From contig NZ_VJZT01000008.1 of assembly GCF_007097245.1 (NCBI RefSeq), positions 1 to 64,000 on the forward strand: 64,000 nt of DNA, given 5' to 3'. Position numbers and translations under genes: made by a program. Shown here one piece after another: positions 45,535 through 55,676 of this stretch (the first letter of the stretch is position 1; each line of letters opens with the position of its first letter). The stretch comes from Flavobacterium restrictum. GTDB lineage: Bacteria > Bacteroidota > Bacteroidia > Flavobacteriales > Flavobacteriaceae. The notes under the pieces were generated by a model. That model made no database searches and was not told the origin of the DNA. It worked only from the letters and a program-made list of their open reading frames with translations.

Positions 45535-46440
45535 ATGAATAATAAGGAAGGCAATAACAGAGGGAATGGCGCTAGACCAACAAGTTCTAGACCAAGTTCG
45601 AATAAGCCAAAACCTGCGATGCAAAAAAGGGCACAAGGGCCAAAAAAAGTAAAAACAATCGTTAAAGTTGCTGACACCACTGATAAAGTGGAGAAAAAAC
45701 CCAATCAAGCTCCCAAAAGACCTAAGGTAAAAGACGAAATTCGTTTGAATAAATACATCTCAAATTCTGGGGCTTGCTCAAGACGTGATGCCGATATTTA
45801 CATTCAATCTGGTACAGTAAAAGTAAATGGAATCCCTGTTACAGAGATGGGGTATATGGTAAAACCCGGCGATGTTGTCAATTTTGACGGATCCGTTTTG
45901 ACTCCAGAGAAAAAAGTATACATTTTATTAAACAAGCCTAAAAATTTCACTACTGCACTTGACGAAGGACAAGAATTTAGAAATGTATTGGAATTAGTAA
46001 AAGGTTCTACCACAGCAAAAATTGCTGCTGTGGGTAGAATGGACAAGAATACAACCGGTTTATTGTTGTTTACCAATGATACCGATATGATTCGAAAATT
46101 TACTTTACCAAGTCAAAAATCTTCTAAAATTTACCAAGTTTCGCTAGACAAAAACTTAAAATTTGAAGATTTAGAAAAAATAAACAAAGGTTTGGTTCTG
46201 GACGGACACCGCGTATTTGTTGAAGATGTTAGTTATATTGAAGGCGAATCAAAAAGCGAAATTGGTCTTAAACTTCGGTCTTCGAATGTAAAAGTGGTTC
46301 GCGCCATTTTTGAACATTTCAGTTATGATGTCTTGCGAATAGACCGCGTTTCATTTGCAGGATTGACCAAAAAGAATCTACCAAGAGGAAACTGGCGATT
46401 GCTTACTGACCAAGAAATTATCAATCTCAAAAACGTATAA
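45535..46440 (+). CDS. rRNA pseudouridine synthase, RsuA/RluB family
   Basis: 301 residues. A low-complexity basic N-terminal tail (1-65, rich in N, K, P, S) as often seen in Bacteroidota; S4 RNA-binding domain RLNKYISNSGACSRRDADIYIQSGTVKVNG (70-99); catalytic domain with GRMDKNTTGLLLFTND, D170 being the nucleophilic Asp. It isomerises a uridine in ribosomal RNA, either 16S or 23S; which of RsuA or RluB it matches is not resolved. Single gene with its own promoter and terminator. Confidence 0.92.
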   Translation: MNNKEGNNRGNGARPTSSRPSSNKPKPAMQKRAQGPKKVKTIVKVADTTDKVEKKPNQAPKRPKVKDEIRLNKYISNSGACSRRDADIYIQSGTVKVNGIPVTEMGYMVKPGDVVNFDGSVLTPEKKVYILLNKPKNFTTALDEGQEFRNVLELVKGSTTAKIAAVGRMDKNTTGLLLFTNDTDMIRKFTLPSQKSSKIYQVSLDKNLKFEDLEKINKGLVLDGHRVFVEDVSYIEGESKSEIGLKLRSSNVKVVRAIFEHFSYDVLRIDRVSFAGLTKKNLPRGNWRLLTDQEIINLKNV

Positions 46441-46462
46441 GTCTTTTTAAAATTAGCTATAT

Positions 46463-46500
46463 AAATCCCAATCCATTAGTATTTGAATTGGGATTTTTTT
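46463..46500 (+). terminator. terminator after the pseudouridine synthase gene
   Basis: 10-bp stem (AAATCCCAAT / ATTGGGATTT) followed by a T run. Confidence 0.85.
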
Positions 46501-46512
46501 ATAAAAAATACT

Positions 46513-46875
46513 ATGACACCAGAAAAATTACAATCAATTGCCTTCAAATGGTTTGATGCCTTTAACAACCACAATCTGGACCAACTCTTGTCCTTGTATG
46601 ATGACGATGCGGAACATTATAGCCCAAAACTAAAAATACAACAACCCCAAACACATGGCCTTATCACTGGAAAACAAGCGCTACGAGAATGGTGGCAAGA
46701 AGCATTCGAGCGTTTGCCAAGTTTAAATTACAAAGTCAAATCGCTTACCGCAAATGGGGATCGGGTTTTTATGGAATACATTCGGACAGTAGCAGATCAA
46801 GACGATATGCTCGTTGCCGAAGTACTCGTTGTGAAAGATGATAAAATTATCGCATCACGAGTGTATCACGGTTAG
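46513..46875 (+). CDS. SnoaL-like/NTF2-fold protein
   Basis: 120 residues from ATG 46513; the longer frame back to 46483 begins inside the upstream terminator and is rejected. Typical SnoaL-like polyketide-cyclase-family pattern: SIAFKWFDAFNNHNLDQLLSLYDDDAEHYSPK, then GKQALREWWQEAFERLPSLNYKV and strands GDRVFMEYIRTV and LVAEVLVVKDDKIIASRVYHG. These cone-shaped dimers bind or isomerise small molecules; the function here is unknown. Single gene with a terminator after it. Confidence 0.8.
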   Translation: MTPEKLQSIAFKWFDAFNNHNLDQLLSLYDDDAEHYSPKLKIQQPQTHGLITGKQALREWWQEAFERLPSLNYKVKSLTANGDRVFMEYIRTVADQDDMLVAEVLVVKDDKIIASRVYHG

Positions 46876-46908
46876 AAAAATTACATTTTGGTTCAAAAAC
46901 AATCTATC

Positions 46909-46944
46909 AAATCCTATTTTGTACCTTCAAAATGGGATTTTTTA
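46909..46944 (+). terminator. terminator after the SnoaL-like gene
   Basis: 13-bp stem (AAATCCTATTTTG / CAAAATGGGATTT, one T-G pair), 6-nt loop, T tail. Confidence 0.82.
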
Positions 46945-46973
46945 TGCCAAAAAAACAAAACAAATTTCAGAAA

Positions 46974-46983
46974 ACGAAAACGT
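46974..46983. promoter_or_regulatory. LacI-type operator upstream of GH3
   Basis: ACG-AAAA-CGT, identical to the site in the susC/lacI intergenic region, 62 nt upstream of a -7-like TACTTTTA (47045-47052) and 104 nt before the GH3 start. Confidence 0.52.
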
Positions 46984-47086
46984 TAAAGCTGACTTATTTA
47001 ACCTAAAACGAAGTCCTAATTAGGGGCGACTAGATTATATACTATACTTTTAAAAGCTATTAAAAAATAATTCGAAAAAACGAAAA

Positions 47087-49345
47087 ATGAAAAAGAATAT
47101 CCTATTACTAATTCCCTTCCTACTTTTTTCAAGTGGGTCTTGGAGCCAAAATACAAAGGCAGAAATCAATAAAAAAGTATCCGATTTAGTGTCTAAAATG
47201 ACTTTGGAAGAAAAAATTGGTCAAATGACTCAAATAACGATTACCAACTTTGAAATCAAAGGAAAACCGGGTGTTCTAGATACCGAAAAACTAAAAGAGG
47301 GTATTCAAAACTATCATGTTGGATCGATTTTGAACGTGCCAAATCCCGGTGCTGCAACGACCAAAAAATGGAATGAAGTCTTGACAAGCATTAGCAACGA
47401 AGCCAATAAAACCAGACTCAAAATCCCAGTTTTATATGGCATTGATGCCATTCACGGATCAAGTTATACGGCAGGTGCCACATTATTTCCACAACAAATA
47501 GGCATGGCAGCCACGTTCAATACCGAAATTGTAAAAAAAGGAGCCGAAATATCCGCTTACGAAACCAGAGCTTCCTCAATTCCTTGGGTTTTTTCTCCGG
47601 ATTTAGATTTACCTAGAAACCCAGCTTGGTCTCGTACTTGGGAATCTTTTGGTGAAGATGTCTATTTATCGGCACAAATGGGAACGGCAATGGTTAATGG
47701 CTTTGAAGGCAATGACATAGGGTCAAAATACCACGTAGCTTCCTGCATGAAACATTTTATAGGATACGGAAGCACCACCACGGGCAAGGACAGAACTCCA
47801 AGTATTATTCCAGAACGCATTTTAAGACAATTTGATTTGACGATTTACCAAGCAGCCATCAAGGCGGGAGCCAAAAGTGTTATGGTGAGTTCAGGCGAAA
47901 TAAATGGAACTCCTGTTCATGCCAGTAAATACTTGATTACCGATGTACTCAAAAAAGAACTGGGTTTTGAAGGCGTAGTTGTTACGGATTGGAAAGATAT
48001 TATCTACTTATACACCCGTCATAAAGTGGCCGAAAACAATCGGGATGCCGTACGAATTTCGGTTATGGCAGGAATCGATATGAGCATGGTGCCAGAAGAC
48101 TATACTTTTTACACGGATTTATTGGATTTAGTAAACAAAGGCGAAGTGCCTATGTCCCGTATTGACGATGCTGTTTCTAGAATTCTCAAAATGAAATTCG
48201 AACTTAACTTGTTTCAAAACACGGTTGCTAATGTAAAGGATTATCCTAAATTTGGCTCCCCAGAATTCATTGCTGTAGCCTACAATGCCGCTGCCGAATC
48301 GATTACGTTACTCAAGAACAATGCTGCTGTTTTGCCTTTACAAAAAAACGAAAAAATACTCGTAACAGGTCCAACAGCCAATAGCATGAAATACCTAAAT
48401 GGAGGCTGGTCCTACAACTGGCAAGGAGAAAATTCCGATACCTATGCTGCCGATAAAATGACTATTCTTGAAGCATTGCAAAATAAAATTGGTGCCCAAA
48501 ACGTACTCTATACTCCAGGTGCGGATTTAGCCAATTATGATGATGCCGCTATAGAAAAAGCAGTAGCATTAGCCAAAGACGCATCGAAAATCGTGTTGTG
48601 TTTGGGCGAAAAAAACTATACCGAAACGCCAGGCGACATTAGCAACTTATACATTACACCGTCACAAACGAAATTGGCTTTGGCACTTGCCAAACTCAAC
48701 AAACCCATTATTCTAGTTTTGAACGAAGGAAGACCACGCTTAATTAGTGATTTTGAAGACCAAATGAATGCCGTAATTCAGTGCTATTTGCCAGGTAACG
48801 AAGGCGCAAGAGCATTGGCTGACATCTTGTATGGCGACGTAAATCCAAGTGGACGATTGCCGTATAATTATCCAAGATATCCCAATTCATTAGAAAAATA
48901 CAACCGCAAATACACCGAGAGTCTGGGCGATGAGGAGCAAAATAACGATGCCAAATACGAAAAAAGTTATTCGCCACAATATGAATTTGGCTCTGGATTG
49001 TCCTATACTACTTTTGAGTATTCGGATTTAAAAATTGACAAACCAGCCATTACTAATACGGATACCGTTACGGTAACCATTACCCTAAAAAATACTGGAA
49101 AAGTAATAGGTAAGGAAGCTGTTTTACTCTACCTAACGGATGAAGTGGCAAGCATTACTCCTGAAGTAAAAGCATTAAAAGGGTTTCAAAAAATAGAACT
49201 CGCTCCCAACGAAAGCAAAACACTAACATTTACTTTAACTCAAAAAGACTTGCAATTTGTCAACAATGATTTGAAATGGATTTCTGAAAAAGGGAAATTT
49301 AAAGTTCAAATAGGAAACCAAGCGCAAGAATTTATGTTAAACTAA
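47087..49345 (+). CDS. GH3 glycosidase (beta-glucosidase-like)
   Basis: 752 residues, signal peptide ending SGSWSQ (16-21). GH3 N-terminal barrel with YGIDAIHG (117-124), KHFIGYG (222-228) and nucleophile D301 in FEGVVVTDWKDI; a C-terminal alpha/beta sandwich with LCLGEKNYTETPGD and a fibronectin-III-like end. Members mostly cleave beta-glucosides or beta-xylosides. Alone between two terminators, adjacent to the second alpha-glucan locus on the other strand, and preceded by the same ACG-AAAA-CGT palindrome as the maltodextrin genes, which suggests shared control. Why a nominal beta-glucosidase would be co-controlled with starch genes is unclear. Confidence 0.88.
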   Translation: MKKNILLLIPFLLFSSGSWSQNTKAEINKKVSDLVSKMTLEEKIGQMTQITITNFEIKGKPGVLDTEKLKEGIQNYHVGSILNVPNPGAATTKKWNEVLTSISNEANKTRLKIPVLYGIDAIHGSSYTAGATLFPQQIGMAATFNTEIVKKGAEISAYETRASSIPWVFSPDLDLPRNPAWSRTWESFGEDVYLSAQMGTAMVNGFEGNDIGSKYHVASCMKHFIGYGSTTTGKDRTPSIIPERILRQFDLTIYQAAIKAGAKSVMVSSGEINGTPVHASKYLITDVLKKELGFEGVVVTDWKDIIYLYTRHKVAENNRDAVRISVMAGIDMSMVPEDYTFYTDLLDLVNKGEVPMSRIDDAVSRILKMKFELNLFQNTVANVKDYPKFGSPEFIAVAYNAAAESITLLKNNAAVLPLQKNEKILVTGPTANSMKYLNGGWSYNWQGENSDTYAADKMTILEALQNKIGAQNVLYTPGADLANYDDAAIEKAVALAKDASKIVLCLGEKNYTETPGDISNLYITPSQTKLALALAKLNKPIILVLNEGRPRLISDFEDQMNAVIQCYLPGNEGARALADILYGDVNPSGRLPYNYPRYPNSLEKYNRKYTESLGDEEQNNDAKYEKSYSPQYEFGSGLSYTTFEYSDLKIDKPAITNTDTVTVTITLKNTGKVIGKEAVLLYLTDEVASITPEVKALKGFQKIELAPNESKTLTFTLTQKDLQFVNNDLKWISEKGKFKVQIGNQAQEFMLN

Positions 49346-49363
49346 ATTGCGTTTAAGATTTCA

Positions 49364-49405
49364 AAAAAAGCTGCTATCATTTTCAAAATGAAGAGCAGCT
49401 TTTTT
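49364..49405 (+). terminator. terminator after GH3
   Basis: 12-bp stem (AAAAAAGCTGCT / AGCAGCTTTTTT) with an 18-nt loop and T tail. Confidence 0.85.
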
Positions 49406-49552
49406 GTTTTTATTATAAATACGAAGTGGCAAAAGACAATTCTTTAAATTCAAAATGTATTGTTTTAAATGACAATTATCGTGGCAGAACTAGATTTTTT
49501 AAGTCCTAATAAATTATTTTACTATTCTTCATTTGCGTATGGTAAAAAAGAA

Positions 49553-49583
49553 AAAGAGACTGTCTTTTTGGAACAGTCTCTTT
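49553..49583 (-). terminator. terminator at the end of the second alpha-glucan operon
   Basis: 11-bp stem (AAAGAGACTGT / ACAGTCTCTTT); on the minus strand it is followed by a T-rich tract. It lies 115 nt beyond the GH13 stop codon. Confidence 0.72.
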
Positions 49584-49697
49584 CTTTTCAAGGTGCAACT
49601 ACTGTAGCTTGTTTTAACTAGTTACACTTGCAGCAGTAAGCAGTAGCATTTTGAGCTACAATTTTTTTATTGCATTTCCGTTCTAGTATTATTTAAT

Positions 49698-51719
49698 TTA
49701 TTGCACTATAATTTTTTGACTTAAAGTAGTATCTCCCACTAATTTTACTATGTATATTCCGGGTTTAAATGTGTTTGAAAGAGCGCCTTCACCCCTTACT
49801 TTTTGCTCATACACCATTTTTCCTTGTATGTCGTACACCGTAATCAAGCTGGATTCTCCCTCTTTTAAACCAGTTAATTTTAGGCTTATTTTTCCGTTAG
49901 TGGTTGGATTACAATATGCCACCATAGTTACCTTTTCTTCTTCAATTTGAATGCTTTTTGCATTCGACAATCGAGAAGTTGCCGTTCCCGCTGCGACTGG
50001 AGATAATTGCCATTGTGCACTATAAAAACTATCTTGAGATCCTGAATATTGAGCAAATCCAGTTTGTGCTTCTACATTAACAATACTGGCAGATTGCCAT
50101 TTATTTCTAATTCTAAACCAGGTACCATCAATGTATTCCGGTGTCCATTGCGCACTAGACCAACCAGCGGTTATACCGCCACATTGCACTGAACCAGTTT
50201 GGTTTTCTATGTGCATGAATTCGCCTGTACCAAGGTTTTTGAACTGCGTGTAGCGACCATCAACCATTACTTTTTCCCAACGGTAATTGTTGTTTGCTAC
50301 TGTTGCTCCATAGCCTACATTGGCGCCAGCATCATAAAGGTAGGTTCCTTTCCATCTGTTTTTAATGGTGAAATAATATTGGTTTGTAACCACGATATAC
50401 TGGTACGCATTCAAAGTCATTGTTGCGCCCGAAGTCAAGTTAATAGTTGCTCCTGTATACACCTCCTTGTAGGCTCCTGCCAATGCTGCGGGCACGACAA
50501 AAGTAGATGCCGATCCCCGTAAGTTAGTAAGAACTACAACTTTCTCGCTACCAGATGTCTTGGTAAAAGCACACACATTAGTATTAGAATAATTAGTCAT
50601 TGTACCCCGTCTAATGGCTTCGCTGGTGTTTCTAAAATTTAGAATTTTGGTGAAATCATTTTTTGCGGTAGTATTGCTCCAATTGATTTTCACTGTTGTA
50701 TACGGCCACGGAATTACTTGGTTGAAATCAGCTTCTTGACCACTGGTTAAAAACGGAACGCCACGCATATAGGCGGATACTAGAAAATTAGCAATTACAC
50801 CGTCGTGTCCACCAAAAACATTCATAGCCGTTTCAGTAGTTTCCGAGTCATGGTTTGCGGTATACCGAACCATTTGTTGTGTGGCATTTGCCGATGTGTA
50901 TTCCGTATTAGTAACCGTTTGAAGTTGCGCTACCGAACTTCCAGTGTGAACCGCTTTTATAGCATCTCCGTACCACTTAAATCCAAAATTCATGTCGAAA
51001 CCAGAAGTGAAATTTTGGGCAAGAGTTCCCTCGGCAAAAAGTACTAATTTATGCGACGTAATGCCTCTTAAATTAGTGATGGCTTGCGACCAGAAAGCAG
51101 CTGGGGCACTATCGGCAAAGTCACAGCGATAGCCATCAATATTGGCGGCAAATATCCAATAGCGCATGGCATCAATCATCGCTGCTTTCATTGTTGTGCT
51201 ATTGAAATTTAAGGCAGCAACATCCGAATACGTGCTTAATTGTTGAATCACACCATTGACTTGAACATAATAATCAGGATGTTGGGTAATCCAGGCATGA
51301 TCCCAGGAAGTTTGATTGGCAACCCAATCCAAGATAACGGCCATTCCTCGGCTATGTGCGGCATCAACAAGGTTTCGTAAATCCGTTAGCGAACCGTATT
51401 CTGTTCCTACAGCTTTAAAATCTTTGATGCAGTATGGAGAATTAGAACTTTTAGAATCAGTGCCATACGGATAAATAGGCATTAGATATAAAACAGTAAT
51501 ACCAAGTGCTTTGATTCGATCTAAATCTGCAGTGACAGCAGCTAGATTTCCTGCGGCACTGTGCGGTCGAATGTGCACCTGATAAATACTGGCATCTCTA
51601 AGATCCGAAACTCCTGTGTAAGGTGTTCCGTATTGAGCCGGATCTTGAGCATAGACTGCAGTTCCTATAAACAACAAGAAAAACAGTGTTGCATGTACTA
51701 ATTTTTTCATTTTTTTCAT
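49698..51719 (-). CDS. secreted GH13 alpha-amylase-like protein with beta-trefoil-like repeats and T9SS tail
   Basis: 673 residues, signal peptide ending AVYAQ. GH13 barrel about 40-370 with nucleophile D200 (GYRCDFADS), acid/base E230 (LFAEGT) and D291 (TANHDSET). Region I reads DWVANQTSW (131-139): the histidine that is nearly universal in this motif (NH, present in the paralogue at 55677-57056) is Q here. After the amylase C-terminal domain come repeated segments with WKGTYLYD, NLGTGEFMHIEN and NKWQSASIVNVEA (about 450-575), resembling a ricin-type carbohydrate-binding trefoil. The end is a divergent T9SS tail (CNPTTNGKISLKL ... FKPGIYIVKLVGD). Probably starch-active outside the cell, but the Q substitution may change activity. 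Confidence 0.85.
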   Translation of the reverse strand: MKKMKKLVHATLFFLLFIGTAVYAQDPAQYGTPYTGVSDLRDASIYQVHIRPHSAAGNLAAVTADLDRIKALGITVLYLMPIYPYGTDSKSSNSPYCIKDFKAVGTEYGSLTDLRNLVDAAHSRGMAVILDWVANQTSWDHAWITQHPDYYVQVNGVIQQLSTYSDVAALNFNSTTMKAAMIDAMRYWIFAANIDGYRCDFADSAPAAFWSQAITNLRGITSHKLVLFAEGTLAQNFTSGFDMNFGFKWYGDAIKAVHTGSSVAQLQTVTNTEYTSANATQQMVRYTANHDSETTETAMNVFGGHDGVIANFLVSAYMRGVPFLTSGQEADFNQVIPWPYTTVKINWSNTTAKNDFTKILNFRNTSEAIRRGTMTNYSNTNVCAFTKTSGSEKVVVLTNLRGSASTFVVPAALAGAYKEVYTGATINLTSGATMTLNAYQYIVVTNQYYFTIKNRWKGTYLYDAGANVGYGATVANNNYRWEKVMVDGRYTQFKNLGTGEFMHIENQTGSVQCGGITAGWSSAQWTPEYIDGTWFRIRNKWQSASIVNVEAQTGFAQYSGSQDSFYSAQWQLSPVAAGTATSRLSNAKSIQIEEEKVTMVAYCNPTTNGKISLKLTGLKEGESSLITVYDIQGKMVYEQKVRGEGALSNTFKPGIYIVKLVGDTTLSQKIIVQ

Positions 51720-52022
51720 TTCATAATTGGGTTTAGTGGTTATTGTTTTTTGGGTTATTTAATAATGTTAATGCGGTTGAATTTGGGCACAAGAAAGCCT
51801 ATCCCCAGTTTTAGAGGATAAAAAAATCAGAAAAGAATTGTAAATTAAGTAAGTCGAAAGTTTTAATGTCGTAAAGTCAAAAGAAGCAATATTGCCAATA
51901 ATAGTTCAAAATCAATCTATTACTCCATTTTGTATAATTTTCAAAACACGTCATTATACGATGATTGTAAATTAAAATCCCCTTGACAAGCTGTTCACAG
52001 GGGATTTTTTTTTAGAAAAAAA
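51720..52022. other. 303-nt gap between the GH13 gene and the triple-domain protein
   Basis: Holds the hairpin at 51975-52007 and the leader of the GH13 gene. No TAnnTTTG match was found on the minus strand, and no ORF or repeat that I can support. Confidence 0.6.
51975..52007 (-). terminator. bidirectional terminator-like hairpin after the triple-domain gene
   Basis: 9-bp stem (AAATCCCCT / AGGGGATTT) with a 15-nt loop, T tract on the plus side and T-rich end on the minus side, 15 nt past the stop codon at 52023. Confidence 0.75.
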
Positions 52023-53246
52023 TTATTGTTTTACCACTTTCATCGTTTTGGTACCTGAAGCTGTGGTTACTTTGGCAAAATAAATACCGCTAGTTAATCC
52101 CGAGGCGTCAAGAGTCACTTTGCTGTTTTTGGGAGTAACGGTTTTAATTGTTCTTCCGGTGATATCAACAAGATGAATGCTTTCTATAGTCTCTTTGGAA
52201 CTGCTAAAAGTCCAATTACTTTGCGCTGGGTTAGGATACACGTTGAATGATGATGCGTCAAAAGTGGCAAGACCTAGCGTATTAGTGATAACATAAGCAA
52301 ATGTTGTTTTGTTAAAACTAATATTGAAGGTACCTGTTGAAGGAACAGTAATACCATCTGCATCGATTACAGCTGTACCAGAAGGAAAGTCAGTTCCACC
52401 CCAGTTGTAAGGCAAAGTCCAAGAGTGATCGCCACGAAATTTTAAAGCACCAGGAATTAAAGCCACATTATTGAGGGTATAATTGATTCCATCTGTAGTA
52501 GTCATATCGGTGTCAAAATCCCATTTACCAGGAGTTCCTCCTCCAAAGATGCTGATTACTTGAAATGTAAAACTGTAAGCAAGGGTTGTTTTGTTAAAAG
52601 TAATATTATAAAGACCAGCCGTTGGAATAGCAATGCCATTTGCCGCTACTACTGCCGTACCTGACGGAAAATCAGTTCCTCCCCAATCATAAGGTAAAAC
52701 CCAAGCATGATCTCCTCTAAATTTTAATGCTCCAGGAATTAACGCTACGTTTTTTATGCTGTAGATAACGCCATCTGTGGTAGTCATGTCCGTATCAGTA
52801 GTCCATTTTCCTGGGGTGGCGTCTCCAAAGATACTCACCACCTGAAATGTTGCGGCCTGAAGATTGATTGCATAAGCCAAAGTCGAAGTGTCAAACGTAA
52901 TATTGTAAGTCCCAGTTGTTGGGATTGTAATACCACTAGCCTGCACTACTGCTGTACCAGACGGAAAAGCAGTTCCTCCCCAGTCGTAAGGCAAATCCCA
53001 AGAATGGTTGCCACGAAATTTCAAAGCGCCAGGAATCAAAGCCACATTGGTAATTGTGTAAACAACTCCGTCAGTGGTGGTCATGTCGGTATCAGTAGTC
53101 CAAGATCCTGGGGTTGCGTCTCCAAAAATACTGACTACCAGAGCAGCTGTGTTTTGTTTTTGGATAGAAGAGAGCGGTTCTGTTTTTGCATTTGCAAAAG
53201 AAAATGTCAAAAGACACATAACGAATAATAGTACTTTTTTGTTCAT
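52023..53246 (-). CDS. secreted protein with three SusE/F-type starch-binding domains and a T9SS tail
   Basis: 407 residues, type I signal peptide (ending FANA). Three near-identical modules follow, at about 37-129, 136-228 and 230-322. Each has (V)SIFG..TPG.W.(T/F)DTDMTTTDG, VALIPGALKFRG(D/N)H(S/A)W.LPY(D/N)WGGT.FPSGTAV and a closing strand. The ALKFR...W core matches the last module of the SusE-like lipoprotein at 57181-58245 (AGALKFRLNDAWTINYG), so these are alpha-glucan-binding modules, with conserved Trp such as W83 and W89 as likely ligand stackers. Residues 330-407 are a T9SS type A sorting domain (VYPNPAQSNWTFSS ... LTSGIYFAKV). No catalytic domain. It probably tethers or concentrates starch for the amylases beside it. 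Confidence 0.85.
   Translation of the reverse strand: MNKKVLLFVMCLLTFSFANAKTEPLSSIQKQNTAALVVSIFGDATPGSWTTDTDMTTTDGVVYTITNVALIPGALKFRGNHSWDLPYDWGGTAFPSGTAVVQASGITIPTTGTYNITFDTSTLAYAINLQAATFQVVSIFGDATPGKWTTDTDMTTTDGVIYSIKNVALIPGALKFRGDHAWVLPYDWGGTDFPSGTAVVAANGIAIPTAGLYNITFNKTTLAYSFTFQVISIFGGGTPGKWDFDTDMTTTDGINYTLNNVALIPGALKFRGDHSWTLPYNWGGTDFPSGTAVIDADGITVPSTGTFNISFNKTTFAYVITNTLGLATFDASSFNVYPNPAQSNWTFSSSKETIESIHLVDITGRTIKTVTPKNSKVTLDASGLTSGIYFAKVTTASGTKTMKVVKQ
52281..53138 (-). repeat. three tandem ~280-bp coding repeats
   Basis: DNA of the three modules: 53138-52860, 52841-52563 and 52559-52281 (start-to-start distance about 297 and 282 bp). They share long near-identical stretches, implying fairly recent tandem duplication or ongoing gene conversion. 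Confidence 0.8.
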
Positions 53247-53293
53247 GGTTTTTGTTTTTTAATAATTAGTAATAGCAAAATTGTTTGGATTGT

Positions 53294-53329
53294 AAACCCA
53301 TTACAAAGTCTATGGCTTGTAATGGGTTT
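53294..53329 (-). terminator. hairpin downstream of the SusB-type GH97
   Basis: Perfect 13-bp stem (AAACCCATTACAA / TTGTAATGGGTTT) with a 10-nt loop, 14 nt past the GH97 stop. The T tail is weak, so it may be a leaky terminator or RNA stabiliser within the operon. Confidence 0.62.
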
Positions 53330-53342
53330 GTTTATTTTGAGA

Positions 53343-55641
<2,299 letters not shown>

Positions 55642-55676
55642 CTTTGTGACAAGGAATGCGAAATGGGTGCTAGAAT

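Larger units (their letters stand above)
49346..49697. other. 352-nt convergent intergenic region with two terminators
   Basis: Between the GH3 stop and the minus-strand GH13 stop. It contains the two hairpins annotated separately (49364-49405 and 49553-49583). The remaining AT-rich DNA shows no gene, promoter or repeat that I can support. Confidence 0.7.

Noticed and set aside
46838-47023. 61-codon frame between the SnoaL-like gene and GH3
   Set aside because: It runs through a terminator hairpin and the LacI-type palindrome and has no similarity I recognise.
52281-53138. CRISPR or other non-coding tandem array
   Set aside because: The repeats are ~280 bp, in frame, and encode protein modules; there are no short repeats with unique spacers anywhere in the window.
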